From positions 1 through 31,652 of the IMG/VR virus record IMGVR_UViG_3300030333_004222: a stretch of DNA of 31,652 bases. One strand, 5' to 3'. Positions 1-6,767 of this stretch are shown here, piece after piece. Made by a program: the position numbers and the translations under genes. The DNA is from a virus. The first letter of the stretch is position 1, and every line of letters starts with the position of its first letter. The notes under the pieces are model-generated. The model ran no database searches. It was not told where the DNA came from and saw only the letters and a program-made list of their open reading frames with translations.

Positions 1-2
1 TG

Positions 3-179
3 TTTAAAAACTTAGACATTGGACAGTTAACTATTACTGAGAATGAAGCAGGTGACGACAACAACTTAGCCACTAAAGAGTTCCAAATAAAGAACACAGT
101 ATTAGGTGCTAATTGGTCTGTTGTAGACAATGTTGAGTTGAACATGATTGAACCAACAATAGAGGTAGCAAACCCATAA
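3..179 (+). CDS. C-terminal fragment of an unidentified phage protein
   Basis: An open frame enters from outside the window and gives 58 residues, ending NMIEPTIEVANP, before a TAA at 177-179. The start is missing. The composition is acidic and polar (ENEAGDDNN near the middle), with no motif I recognise. The stop overlaps the next start as TAATG, so the two genes are probably translationally coupled in one plus-strand operon. If the genome is circularly permuted, this could be the tail end of the long plus-strand operon that leaves the right edge of the window. That link is inference. Confidence 0.5.
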   Translation, partial: FKNLDIGQLTITENEAGDDNNLATKEFQIKNTVLGANWSVVDNVELNMIEPTIEVANP

Positions 180-370
180 TGGAAAGTTATTTAATAATTG
201 CTGAAACAATGCATAAGTTAAAAGTAGATTACTTGGTAGACAACGCTAACTACCAAACAAATCTTAATCAAAATGTAATTAATGTTTTAGATACCTTACA
301 AGAAAGAATTATTAACGCTCTTCCTAGTGAGCAAGCAATTGAGTTTGAAGGGGAATGTAATGTTATTTGA
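179..370 (+). CDS. small hypothetical protein, 63 aa
   Basis: This ATG-started frame overlaps the preceding stop (TAATG) and encodes a mostly helical-looking 63-residue protein with no cysteine pair, signal peptide or membrane segment. The middle (TNLNQNVINVLDTLQERI) has the spacing of an amphipathic helix. I do not recognise a family. The 3' end carries the GAAGGGG ribosome-binding site of the next gene, and the reading frames overlap by 11 nt. This tight packing supports it as a real member of the operon, although no strong Shine-Dalgarno precedes it; expression by coupling to the upstream gene is likely. Confidence 0.5.
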   Translation: MESYLIIAETMHKLKVDYLVDNANYQTNLNQNVINVLDTLQERIINALPSEQAIEFEGECNVI

Positions 371-530
371 TTGGCTTTCTATATTTAGAAAAGAAATTTT
401 TGTTTTCTGCGTTAAATGCAAAAAGAAAGTAAAAGTTCTAAGAGTTCAATATGTAAATATGGAAGGTGGGCAAAAAAGAGTTAAAGGGATTTGCAATACA
501 TGCAAAAAAAAGGTGAGTTGTTTTGTATGA
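360..530 (+). CDS. DUF5679-like small zinc-ribbon protein
   Basis: The 56-residue product begins MLFDWLSIF and carries two CxxC knuckles, FCVKCKKKV and GICNTCKKK, separated by about 25 residues with a VNMEGGQKRVKG segment. This is the pattern I associate with DUF5679, a short zinc ribbon common in phages and some actinobacterial and Chloroflexi genomes. The ATG at 360 is preferred over an upstream in-frame start at 327 because GAAGGGG lies 6-7 nt before it. It overlaps the preceding gene by 11 nt and the following nuclease start by 8 nt. Zinc binding follows from the cysteines; the molecular role is unknown, possibly nucleic-acid or protein binding. The family call is from memory of the motif. 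Confidence 0.7.
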   Translation: MLFDWLSIFRKEIFVFCVKCKKKVKVLRVQYVNMEGGQKRVKGICNTCKKKVSCFV

Positions 531-966
531 ATACAAAGTAAAAATTACTAGAGTTGTTGATGGGGATACAGTTGATGCTGATGTGGATTTAGGCTTTGAC
601 ATATTTGTTAAGGACAGGATTCGATTAATGGCTATAGATACTCCTGAGAGTCGTACTAGAAATAAGTCGGAGAAGATATTAGGGCTTGCTTCTAAAAAAC
701 GCTTAAAAGAGTTATGTGCTATGCATAAAGGCAAAATAATATTAAAAACATCTAAGGAAGGCAAAGGGAAGTTTGGCAGAATACTCGGCTCACTTTATGC
801 AGAAGGTTCAGAGATTTCTTTTAATGATATTTTAATTGCCGAAGGTCACGCTAGACCTTATTTTGGTGGCAGTAAATCTGAAGAAGGAGAATGGACTACA
901 GAAATAGATGGTAAATTAATGAGATGGACTGCATCAGGTTACGTTGATTTTGAAAATCCAAAATGA
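523..966 (+). CDS. thermonuclease (staphylococcal nuclease-like, SNase)
   Basis: The 147-residue product is a single SNase (OB-fold) domain. The catalytic pattern is intact: DGD at 13-15, Arg34 in RIRLMAIDTPE with Asp39 and Glu42, and Arg86 in KFGR. These match D21/R35/D40/E43/R87 of the staphylococcal enzyme. No signal peptide is visible, so it should act in the cytoplasm as a calcium-dependent DNA/RNA endonuclease, perhaps in host DNA breakdown or nucleotide recycling. The start is TTG at 523: an in-frame TGA lies at 514-516, no in-frame ATG is close, and AGGTGAG (511-517) sits 5-6 nt upstream. The gene overlaps the zinc-ribbon gene by 8 nt. Confidence 0.9.
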   Translation: MYEYKVKITRVVDGDTVDADVDLGFDIFVKDRIRLMAIDTPESRTRNKSEKILGLASKKRLKELCAMHKGKIILKTSKEGKGKFGRILGSLYAEGSEISFNDILIAEGHARPYFGGSKSEEGEWTTEIDGKLMRWTASGYVDFENPK

Positions 967-1153
967 AATTAAACTATGGGTTAAAGAATTTACTACAGTT
1001 TCAGTTATGGGGAATTGTTTTGTATGTGGGTTTGAAACAGAATGGTATTCTGAAAAATGGGATAAATTCCTATGTTTTAATTGGGGAAGGTTTAACATGA
1101 GTTCGGATAGTTTTTGTGAGTTAAAATTTGAAAAAATAATTGTTAAGGAATAA
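944..1153 (+). CDS. small cysteine-containing hypothetical protein
   Basis: This frame runs to a TAA at 1153 and carries CFVCGF followed by further cysteines in FLCFNWG and SFCELKF, suggesting a small zinc-binding fold. The start is uncertain. TTG at 944 lies inside the nuclease gene with a weak AGGT before it; ATG at 1007 would give a 48-residue protein (MGNCFVCGF) but has no ribosome-binding site. A competing frame, 963-1100, begins with an ATGA overlap and encodes 45 residues without motifs. I prefer this frame because of the cysteine pattern and because it ends just before the next well-supported start. It may instead be a shadow. Confidence 0.4.
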   Translation: MILKIQNEIKLWVKEFTTVSVMGNCFVCGFETEWYSEKWDKFLCFNWGRFNMSSDSFCELKFEKIIVKE

Positions 1154-1158
1154 GAAAA

Positions 1159-1338
1159 ATGAAATTTGGAACAATAAGACCTCAGATATTTTTAGGAATA
1201 ATATGTGCAACTATATTTGGTTGCGTTGGGTTGTTGGTAGGAGTTGCAATGGAAGCAGTTGAAGTAATTACTGCTATTGTCGGAGGATTGTTTGGATTCT
1301 TAGGTGGTGTATGCCTCAAAGTATTAGAAAACGAATAA
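1159..1338 (+). CDS. small protein with two membrane segments, 59 aa
   Basis: ATG at 1159 is preceded by AAGGAA (1145-1150) at good spacing and opens a 59-residue protein. After a short basic start (MKFGTIRPQ) it has two hydrophobic stretches, about residues 10-30 and 37-54, the second rich in glycine, separated by an acidic turn (MEAVEV). It ends CLKVLENE. The layout is that of a small inner-membrane hairpin protein; phage holins can look like this, but so can many unrelated proteins, so I do not assign a function. It is the last gene before a strong plus-strand terminator at 1370-1411. Confidence 0.65.
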   Translation: MKFGTIRPQIFLGIICATIFGCVGLLVGVAMEAVEVITAIVGGLFGFLGGVCLKVLENE

Positions 1339-1369
1339 TAGCTAACTCCTCTTAGCTTTATAAGTTTGG

Positions 1370-1411
1370 AACCCCTTATAGAATATATCCCATGTTGTAT
1401 AGGGGGTTTTT
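1370..1411 (+). terminator. rho-independent terminator closing the plus-strand operon
   Basis: AACCCCTTATA (1370-1380) pairs with TATAGGGGGTT (1398-1408) through an 11-bp stem with one G-U and a 17-nt loop, followed by TTTTTATTTT. It lies 31 nt after the last plus-strand gene and just before the convergent minus-strand genes. The uridine run is only on the plus-strand transcript, so it mainly stops rightward transcription. Confidence 0.75.
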
Positions 1412-1414
1412 ATT

Positions 1415-1585
1415 TTACTCAAACTTGCGTAAAAATGTATCAACTCTTATTAATGCTTGTGAATCTAATTGGTCGGTATCCCAACCTAGTATCGTAATAA
1501 ATTCATCAAATAATTGTGTATTCCCTACAACCTTATCTAGCATCATATGTACAGATGTTTTATCTAGTGCTTCGTATAATTTCAT
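1415..1585 (-). CDS. small hypothetical protein, 56 aa
   Basis: The product (MKLYEALDKT at the start, FLRKFE at the end) is a 56-residue, mixed-charge, predicted helical protein with no recognisable motif. I place the start at the ATG at 1585, one base after the stop of the upstream metallopeptidase gene, with AAGAGG about 10 nt before it. A longer frame to 1624 would run into that gene without its own ribosome site. It is the distal gene of a two-gene minus-strand unit driven by the promoter at 2187-2215. Confidence 0.55.
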   Translation of the reverse strand: MKLYEALDKTSVHMMLDKVVGNTQLFDEFITILGWDTDQLDSQALIRVDTFLRKFE

Positions 1586-1586
1586 G

Positions 1587-2156
1587 TTAAATATTCCTCT
1601 TAGGTTTAATTGGAGTTTTGTCATGAAGTTTGCTACCTGAAACTTTTACTTTGTAACTTTTGGCTAATTTTCTTAATTCACTATAAGTTGGAATTATTTT
1701 TTCAGAATTAAAGTAGACTTCTTGTTTTTTCAGGAATCTGCTATAAAGTTTTAGCATGATTCTTGTAAATTCAGCTCCATGAGGTGATAATTTTTTAAGG
1801 CGATTATCTCTGTCCATGATTACATGGGCTACTTCGTGTAGTACTACATAATGATTCATTGCCCATTCGGTTTGTAATTTTATTCTATTGCAATTAGCAT
1901 TAGAACTTAAATTTCTGTCGTCGTCCTCGGATTGAGTGTTGAAAATAATTTCAATATGGTTATTGCCCATTCGACCATTCCACCATCTTAATGCTTTATT
2001 TGCTAACTGTTGGCATTCTTTTTTGGATAAATAACTAGTGTTTGCTTGGGAAAATTTCCATTCAAATTCGTAAAGTTTTTTTCTTTGGCTATCTAATTGT
2101 CTGCCATACCTGTCGATTGATACGTTCTTGCCATTAATAATCATTCTTCTTGCCAT
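1587..2156 (-). CDS. SprT/TIGR04338-like HExxH zinc metallopeptidase
   Basis: The 189-residue product has HEVAH at 107-111, and His126 in SPHGAEF 15 residues later is a likely third zinc ligand. The LHEVAHVIM...PHGAEF arrangement is that of SprT-like or TIGR04338 metallohydrolases found in actinobacteria and their phages. The N-terminal half is basic (MARRMIINGK, RKKLYEFEWKF) and may bind nucleic acid. No signal peptide is seen, so it is probably cytoplasmic. GAGGAG precedes the ATG by 7 nt and a TTGACA/TAGTAT promoter lies at 2187-2215, giving a leader of about 24 nt. The substrate is unknown. Zinc-dependent proteolysis is inferred from the motif. Confidence 0.75.
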   Translation of the reverse strand: MARRMIINGKNVSIDRYGRQLDSQRKKLYEFEWKFSQANTSYLSKKECQQLANKALRWWNGRMGNNHIEIIFNTQSEDDDRNLSSNANCNRIKLQTEWAMNHYVVLHEVAHVIMDRDNRLKKLSPHGAEFTRIMLKLYSRFLKKQEVYFNSEKIIPTYSELRKLAKSYKVKVSGSKLHDKTPIKPKRNI

Positions 2157-2186
2157 TTCTTAACTCCTCAACTTGTTTATATAGCT

Positions 2187-2215
2187 ATACTATATTATCT
2201 ATTTATCATTGTCAA
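2187..2215 (-). promoter_or_regulatory. minus-strand promoter P1 (TTGACA-N17-TAGTAT)
   Basis: Read on the minus strand, TTGACA (2215-2210) and TAGTAT (2192-2187) are separated by exactly 17 bp, upstream of the metallopeptidase gene. The perfect palindrome TATAGCTATA (2180-2189) overlaps the end of the -10 and the expected start site, and could be an operator. Confidence 0.8.
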
Positions 2216-2230
2216 CCAATTAAATATATA

Positions 2231-2261
2231 AAAAAAGAGGAGGTGGGAATCGGGCACCTCC
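2231..2261 (-). terminator. rho-independent terminator, minus strand
   Basis: GGAGGTG (2239-2245) and CACCTCC (2255-2261) form a 7-bp GC-rich stem with a 9-nt loop. On the minus strand it is followed by CTCTTTTTTT. It lies about 30 nt downstream of the 2291-2581 gene. A second copy of GGAGGTG occurs just upstream on the minus strand (2275-2281), without an obvious gene behind it. Confidence 0.75.
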
Positions 2262-2290
2262 CCTTTTGTGTTTGCACCTCCTTGATGTTT

Positions 2291-2581
2291 TTAATTTTGA
2301 TAATCTTCAAATCTAGGTAGATTGCCCACAAAAATATGGGCTTTAACTAATTGTTTTTTAATGTGATTTAATGCTACATTGGTGTCTTCGTCGACTTCTT
2401 CCCAGTCATCAACATATTCTGCATTTTCTATATCGCAATGTCCGTCTATAAAAGAGGCGGAAGCCATCATGTCAGCATCATTATCTAACCAAAAAGTCTT
2501 GCCAAAATCGTCACTTCTATAAGTGATTTGAAGTGCCCCTGTGATTGAAATCCCTTCAGTTTTGTTTTTAGTATCAGTCAT
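2291..2581 (-). CDS. acidic hypothetical protein, 96 aa
   Basis: The product starts MTDTKNKTEG and is strongly acidic, with DNDADMM and VDDWEEVDEDTN stretches. It has no membrane segment, cysteine cluster or known motif. The ATG at 2581 is chosen because GAGGAG sits 6 nt before it; an upstream in-frame ATG at 2614 lies within the likely start region of the P2 transcript. The gene is a single-cistron unit: promoter P2 at 2613-2641 and terminator at 2231-2261. A small acidic early phage protein of this sort may bind a host protein or mimic DNA, but nothing in the sequence proves that. Confidence 0.65.
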   Translation of the reverse strand: MTDTKNKTEGISITGALQITYRSDDFGKTFWLDNDADMMASASFIDGHCDIENAEYVDDWEEVDEDTNVALNHIKKQLVKAHIFVGNLPRFEDYQN

Positions 2582-2612
2582 TTTTAACTCCTCTGTTTTT
2601 GTTGTTAGTAAC

Positions 2613-2641
2613 ATACTATATTATATATTGATTATTGTCAA
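2613..2641 (-). promoter_or_regulatory. minus-strand promoter P2 (TTGACA-N17-TAGTAT)
   Basis: TTGACA (2641-2636) and TAGTAT (2618-2613) lie 17 bp apart on the minus strand, with the same AT-rich spacer style (ending ATAATA) as P1 and P4. It drives the 2291-2581 gene, leaving a leader of about 25 nt. No full TATAGCTATA palindrome follows the -10 here. Confidence 0.8.
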
Positions 2642-2658
2642 CAGTTTTGTTGGAGTTG

Positions 2659-2907
2659 TTAAAAATCTCTCATAAAGTAGGGGCTTTTATCTTTACCTGA
2701 TAAGCGAATACCTATTGTATCTTGTGGCTCTCTGCCTTTCCCAACAACTCTTTTTTTCTTTAAATGTCCAAATCCTTGAGAATTAAAATGTAGTTTTTCG
2801 TGGTTACAATGCTTGCATACTCCTAAAGAGTCTCTGCCTGTTTGGGGAGGTAGCATATAATGATGGGTACAATTTTGTTGTTTTTTTGTCATTTTTTTAT
2901 TTTTCAT
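2659..2907 (-). CDS. small zinc-finger protein, 82 aa
   Basis: The basic N-terminus (MKNKKMTKKQQN) is followed by CTHHYMLPP at 13-21 and CKHC at 31-34, a C-x-H...CxxC arrangement. This motif recurs in small phage proteins with the sense 'Cys-His, Pro-Pro, Gly-Val-Cys-Lys-x-Cys', which I recognise only as an unnamed family. The C-terminus is basic (HLKKKRVVGKGR), consistent with nucleic-acid binding. I place the start at 2907, 4 nt after the preceding stop; an ATG at 2892 is an alternative, and neither has a clear Shine-Dalgarno. It is the last gene of the series entering from 3507. Function unknown. Confidence 0.6.
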   Translation of the reverse strand: MKNKKMTKKQQNCTHHYMLPPQTGRDSLGVCKHCNHEKLHFNSQGFGHLKKKRVVGKGREPQDTIGIRLSGKDKSPYFMRDF

Positions 2908-2911
2908 TTTT

Positions 2912-3283
2912 TTATCCAAACATTTTAAGTTGATAATTATTGACAGTAATTTCACCATCTTCACTTGTTATATTCCAATTTTGTATTGGAACGTAATATT
3001 GCAATCCGTGACCTCTGTCGATAACAGATGCGTGTTGCATAAATTTTAAAAAGCCAATTTCGTATTCTTTTTTTGTATCTACTGCATAAACAATAAATTT
3101 AACAATTTTTTTAAAATTATCGTCAATTCCATCTTTGTCGAATGCCCATGCTTTAGGATATTTGAGCATATGCTTTTCTTCTGAAGCCGATTTGTAAAAT
3201 ACTCCGTCAGAATTAATTTTGCCAATAATTCTATATTTCCCTTCATATTGTGTGTTTTTTGAATAAACTACTTGTTCCTTCAT
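2912..3283 (-). CDS. hypothetical protein, 123 aa
   Basis: The product (MKEQVVYSKN to YQLKMFG) mixes beta-like strands (YRIIGKINSDGVFYKS, IVKFIVYAV) with a lysine-rich middle and has no cysteine motif, membrane segment or catalytic signature that I recognise. It overlaps the upstream gene by 4 nt (ATGA), with GGAG for its translation lying inside that gene. It is probably a cytoplasmic early phage protein co-translated with 3280-3507. I do not assign a function. Confidence 0.6.
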   Translation of the reverse strand: MKEQVVYSKNTQYEGKYRIIGKINSDGVFYKSASEEKHMLKYPKAWAFDKDGIDDNFKKIVKFIVYAVDTKKEYEIGFLKFMQHASVIDRGHGLQYYVPIQNWNITSEDGEITVNNYQLKMFG

Positions 3284-3507
3284 TGCTTTTCTTCTCCTTT
3301 TTTGTAAATTTTTTTACCTCGAGCAATTATGGGCTCATCTACAACAACTATTTTTAAATCAGGAACATGGTACTTAATTAAATCGTATATTTTTTTCCCT
3401 AATCTTTTGTGCCTACGATTAAATCCATGTAAAACAACTTTTGGTGTTAATTCACTTTGACTAACTATTGCTTCATCATCATTTAAGTTGTCTATTTCTT
3501 GTTGCAT
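3280..3507 (-). CDS. small hypothetical protein, 75 aa
   Basis: The N-terminal third is acidic (MQQEIDNLNDDEA) and the rest basic (FNRRHKRLGKKIYDLIKYH, then ARGKKIYKKGEEKQ), an arrangement seen in small DNA-associated phage proteins. No named domain is recognised. AAGGAG lies 7-8 nt before the ATG, so the start is firm. Upstream (3508-3627) is a hairpin immediately after the ATPase gene. I could not identify a convincing promoter between them, so read-through from the ATPase transcript may express this gene. Confidence 0.6.
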   Translation of the reverse strand: MQQEIDNLNDDEAIVSQSELTPKVVLHGFNRRHKRLGKKIYDLIKYHVPDLKIVVVDEPIIARGKKIYKKGEEKQ

Positions 3508-3588
3508 ATTGTTACTCCTTTTTATAAAATTATTGAGTATTTGACAGAGTAAGTAGTTATTCCCTTGCTTTGTACAAATCTCCTTTCT

Positions 3589-3625
3589 AAAGGGGTAGGT
3601 TTTATTGTGTTGTTCCTACCCCTTT
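3589..3625. terminator. hairpin between the ATPase gene and its downstream genes
   Basis: AAAGGGGTAGG (3589-3599) and CCTACCCCTTT (3615-3625) form an 11-bp stem with a 15-nt loop, directly after the stop of the minus-strand ATPase gene. The long T-run (3623-3629) is on the plus strand. In the direction of the genes only three U residues follow, so on the minus strand it is at best a partial terminator or an mRNA-stabilising hairpin. Confidence 0.55.
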
Positions 3626-3627
3626 TT

Positions 3628-4884
3628 TTAAAACCTAAGGTTTGCATTAATTGCCCAATTCCCATCAGTATCTTGTTCAAATCTGTCATCAGTAGCTAAT
3701 TTTTGAGCAAGTTTTTCTGTTTGTGAATTATCTATGCCTAAATATTCTGCTATATCTTTAACACTCATACTTTTTAGTTCTTTTTCAAGCACTCTATAGG
3801 CTCTTTCGCCATAACCTAAATCTTCGGCTAATACTGCATGGTCTGTAACATTAAATGCTTCTAAAGTAATACCGTTATTCCATGTCATTCGTAAGCCAAC
3901 AGGTTCTCTCAAAACACCAATGTTAGTTTTTCGGTGATGTAACGCTGTATCTATATAATTTTCGCCTCTTTTTTGTGCTTTCTTTAATTCAAAAGTAGTA
4001 CGAGGGAGGTTTGTCCAATAAACAGAACCGAATGGACCACTTTTACTACCACCGCTTTTTGTTATGTGAGCCAATGTAATAGTGGTAATTGGGTGGTCGG
4101 TTGTACCAAGACTTCTTAGGGCAGAAAAATACTGTAAACACGCTTGAGCATTTTCAGGTTCACCCCCACAGGCGGGACCTGCGGAGTCTACAATCACCAT
4201 ATCAATGTCTTTTGCTCTTATTTCTGCTCTTAAATGTTCAACTTCTGAAGCTAATGGTGCTGAACAAAATCTGTAATGCACCATTGCTTGTCGGTCTAAA
4301 GCCATTCCTGCCACTACATCATTACTTCTTCGCCATGTTTCTTCCCAACTAGCTTCATAATCTAAGACAAGAACATTACCTTTAACCACATTAAAAGATT
4401 GCCCAAGTGGTTGCCCTGCTTGTACCAATGTACCTAATGCAACTGCCAATGTGGATTTACCCATACCTCCATCACCATAAATCAAGGTCGGCATACCTTC
4501 ATATGCAATACCTGTAATTCTCTCAGGAGGTCTATCAGGAGCAGATTTTTTATCTAGTTTCATTATCGGCTCGCCTTTCCGATATTCTTCTAGGACGTGG
4601 TAAGTAGCCTGTTTCAATCTACCTGACCAATTTCTACCCTCTGCATCTTTTTCTAGTTCTCGTATAAGAGTAGACATTGCCTTTGTAATTGCAGTCCGAA
4701 TTGGACCCATTAAGTGTTGGCTTAATTGTTGTTTGTCTTTGATAACAATTTCAGCTTCAACATTAAAATCACTCTTTGTGTTAAGTGAATCCATAGTAAT
4801 TTCAACCCCATCGTCCCATGTAATTTTATAACCCATTCCATAAGGTTCTAAAGTTGGCAAACCTAATATATCTTCGTGGCTCAT
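3628..4884 (-). CDS. RecA/RepA-superfamily ATPase (AAA_25-like), probable replication helicase
   Basis: The 418-residue product has a Walker A motif GDGGMGKST at 137-145 and a Walker B strand DMVIVDSAG starting at about 228. The spacing and the TLAHITKSGG segment (sensor-like His) match the AAA_25/RepA group of hexameric RecA-fold ATPases. The C-terminal 60 residues (SVKDIAEYLGIDNSQTEKLAQKL) look like a winged helix. In phages such proteins serve as replicative helicase or helicase loader. This is the only replication-type ATPase in the window; no polymerase or primase is seen. ATGA overlap with the upstream gene puts it at the end of the 6760-3628 operon. Helicase activity is inferred from the family. 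Confidence 0.75.
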   Translation of the reverse strand: MSHEDILGLPTLEPYGMGYKITWDDGVEITMDSLNTKSDFNVEAEIVIKDKQQLSQHLMGPIRTAITKAMSTLIRELEKDAEGRNWSGRLKQATYHVLEEYRKGEPIMKLDKKSAPDRPPERITGIAYEGMPTLIYGDGGMGKSTLAVALGTLVQAGQPLGQSFNVVKGNVLVLDYEASWEETWRRSNDVVAGMALDRQAMVHYRFCSAPLASEVEHLRAEIRAKDIDMVIVDSAGPACGGEPENAQACLQYFSALRSLGTTDHPITTITLAHITKSGGSKSGPFGSVYWTNLPRTTFELKKAQKRGENYIDTALHHRKTNIGVLREPVGLRMTWNNGITLEAFNVTDHAVLAEDLGYGERAYRVLEKELKSMSVKDIAEYLGIDNSQTEKLAQKLATDDRFEQDTDGNWAINANLRF

Positions 4885-5225
4885 GAAGACTCACCCCCTT
4901 TGCGGATTTTAATTCCCAAAGGAACTCCACCTGTCTGTTTGGAATCAGTTGTAGTAGCCAAAGGTTGAGTATAGGTGGGGGAATCATTGTGTCCTATAGG
5001 TTTATCTAGTAGCAATTGGATTGTGGTCGATACTTGCTGTATTAATTGATTCAACCCTTTTTGTACTTCAACAATTCTGTCAGCAGATACGGAGGTGTTT
5101 GATTGCTGTAATAGGTACATATAGTCGACATATGCACAAACCCCACCTGCATTTATTTTAAAGTCATGTAGGTTACAAAAGCTAGTGGTACAAACAAGTT
5201 TTTCATATTCTACTGTTGTTACCAT
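4881..5225 (-). CDS. hypothetical protein, 114 aa
   Basis: The N-terminal part holds cysteines (VCTTSFCNLHDF, then GGVCAYVDY), which could bind a metal, followed by a helical region (RIVEVQKGLNQLIQQVSTTIQLLL) and a polar, probably disordered C-terminal tail ending RKGGESS. No family is recognised. It overlaps the upstream gene by 7 nt and the downstream ATPase gene by 4 nt (ATGA), so it is translated in step with the ATPase and may be a partner of it. That is inference from position only. Confidence 0.55.
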   Translation of the reverse strand: MVTTVEYEKLVCTTSFCNLHDFKINAGGVCAYVDYMYLLQQSNTSVSADRIVEVQKGLNQLIQQVSTTIQLLLDKPIGHNDSPTYTQPLATTTDSKQTGGVPLGIKIRKGGESS

Positions 5226-6055
5226 AAATCAGTACCTTCACTTCCCTCTATGTAAGAAGATATCAAGTTAAATAATGCTTGATAATCATTAGGGTGCTCA
5301 GCCAAAAAATCGTCTGAGGAATCCATTCCAATGCTAGCTAATGCTTGCTTACATTGTTCTGCTGTATATGCTCTAGCCGTAATTTCTTTGTTCATGTCAT
5401 CACGATTTTTAATTACAGTATTTGGGTTATCTTTAGATTGTTTTGTGGTTGGATACAACCAATCAGAACCTGTATGTCTGATAACAGTTCTTTTGTTTAG
5501 CCAATCAGCCATTTTTGTAGCACCTAATAACACATCTTCAATTGGCTCTGCCACAAAATAAGATGTTGATTGCATTAAAGCAGTTCTGTCATTAGTAGCC
5601 AATTCCCTTCTTAATGTTTGGATTTCCCCATCTGTAAGACGATTTGTAGGTGCTAGAGCAGATATAGATTCTGCGATTGATGGTGGTTTTGGTGTGGCTA
5701 TTTTTGAGGCAATAAATCCGTTAAATTCGTATTTGTAATTATTTGGATAATTTGGGTTTCTCGGTATACCTGCATTTTTACCACTTTTTGGTGGGTCAAG
5801 TAATTGCCCTCTTATTAAATCAATTTCGGCATCAAACTTATCGCAGTTACAATTACCATCACAATTTGCTTTAAAATCTTCACGTTTTATGCATTTTTCA
5901 ACAAAATTAGTTGGGAAAAATGCTCTGTCTATATTTACTCCATTAACAGTTGGAATAACCATGACATATTCTGAAATATCAGGAACTTGTACTATTAGTG
6001 CTTCTTTATCATAAAATTTCGTAGTACCACGAATATTTGCAGTATAAGTTGTCAT
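5219..6055 (-). CDS. hypothetical early phage protein, 278 aa
   Basis: The N-terminal half looks beta-rich (MTTYTANIRGTTKFYDKEAL, YVMVIPTVNGVNI) and contains a cysteine cluster CDGNCNCDKF near residues 65-74 that might hold a metal ion. The C-terminal half is helical and charged. I do not recognise a named family. Position between an HTH-led gene pair and the ATPase gene suggests a role in replication or recombination, for example as a single-strand DNA-binding or annealing protein, but no motif supports a specific choice. GAGGAGGC lies a few bases before the ATG. Confidence 0.6.
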   Translation of the reverse strand: MTTYTANIRGTTKFYDKEALIVQVPDISEYVMVIPTVNGVNIDRAFFPTNFVEKCIKREDFKANCDGNCNCDKFDAEIDLIRGQLLDPPKSGKNAGIPRNPNYPNNYKYEFNGFIASKIATPKPPSIAESISALAPTNRLTDGEIQTLRRELATNDRTALMQSTSYFVAEPIEDVLLGATKMADWLNKRTVIRHTGSDWLYPTTKQSKDNPNTVIKNRDDMNKEITARAYTAEQCKQALASIGMDSSDDFLAEHPNDYQALFNLISSYIEGSEGTDLW

Positions 6056-6069
6056 AAAGCCTCCTCGCT

Positions 6070-6510
6070 CTATTGTTGTTTAAATTTAATTTTTGGATTT
6101 GTTAAAACCCTAGCTGTCTCTATTACATCACGATATTTTTTCCCCTCCTTCGCAATGGTTTTTGTTTTTGTCATATTGAATTTGCCTGAAACTTTGGTTG
6201 TAACCTCATGTTCAGGAATATATCCACCAATAGAAATTAATCGCTCTAAAATTACTTCGTCTGCCAATAATGCTGAAAGCACATTATTATCCCATTCAAC
6301 TTTATAATCTAATTCAGCAATGCAATTACTAGTGGTGATTTGAGTTGCTTCTTGTTGTTCCATTTTTTTAATAAGCAAGAACTTCAAGTATTCTGATTTT
6401 TTAAAAACTTGCTTGGATTCAATTTCCATAGCATTGGAAAAATTAACAAGTTCATCTATATCTAAACCATTTGCTATTGCAATAAAATCAGGGTCTAAAC
6501 TATTGGTCAT
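6070..6510 (-). CDS. hypothetical protein, 146 aa
   Basis: The start is placed at MTNSLDPDFI (6510), where GGGAG lies about 8 nt upstream; an in-frame ATG at 6576 is inside the HTH gene with no ribosome site. The protein is helical with a lysine-rich C-terminus (MTKTKTIAKEGKKYR, ending NPKIKFKQQ) that could bind nucleic acid. No domain is recognised. It overlaps the HTH gene by 11 nt, so the two are probably coupled. I do not assign a function. Confidence 0.6.
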   Translation of the reverse strand: MTNSLDPDFIAIANGLDIDELVNFSNAMEIESKQVFKKSEYLKFLLIKKMEQQEATQITTSNCIAELDYKVEWDNNVLSALLADEVILERLISIGGYIPEHEVTTKVSGKFNMTKTKTIAKEGKKYRDVIETARVLTNPKIKFKQQ

Positions 6511-6760
6511 TTTTAGGTCTCCCAATATCTTTACCTTGTATAACCTTGAAGGGTTTTGGAATATACCAAACAGCACCCCTAGGAGTATCTTCTTTGACGC
6601 AATTACCTAGTCTTTTGCTCTTCAGTAATACATGAACTCGTTGTCGTGACACCTCTAAATGTTCAGCAACATCACTAACTGTTCCGTACTCTACCCCTTC
6701 CTCAAATTTGTGGATTAATTCCATAAGCTCATCTCCTTTTGCTTTACTCACCTTTTTCAT
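6500..6760 (-). CDS. HTH DNA-binding protein, possible regulator
   Basis: The 86-residue product (MKKVSKAKGDELMELI) carries a helix-turn-helix: TVSDVAEHLEVSRQRVHVLL at about 28-47, with SRQRVH as the recognition helix, followed by a basic segment and a wing-like stretch (RGAVWYIPKPF). The ATG at 6760 lies only 7 nt from the -10 of P3, so its main transcript is probably leaderless. A longer frame to 6811 would run through the promoter and is rejected. As the first gene of the 6760-3628 operon it may regulate the phage promoters, several of which share a TATA-GC-TATA operator-like palindrome, and perhaps its own. Alternatively it is an excisionase-like protein; no integrase is seen here. Confidence 0.7.
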   Translation of the reverse strand: MKKVSKAKGDELMELIHKFEEGVEYGTVSDVAEHLEVSRQRVHVLLKSKRLGNCVKEDTPRGAVWYIPKPFKVIQGKDIGRPKNDQ

Positions 6761-6767
6761 TATAGTT

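Noticed and set aside
438-764. Minus-strand frame of 108 codons inside the nuclease gene
   Set aside because: Shadow of the SNase gene, which has intact catalytic residues.
963-1100. Frame beginning with ATGA overlap after the thermonuclease, 45 codons
   Set aside because: No motif or ribosome site; the overlapping frame with CxxC residues and a longer reach was preferred, though with low confidence.
3541-3570. Plus-strand TTGACA near 3541 as a promoter
   Set aside because: No -10 at 16-18 bp (CTTGCT there) and no plus-strand gene downstream.
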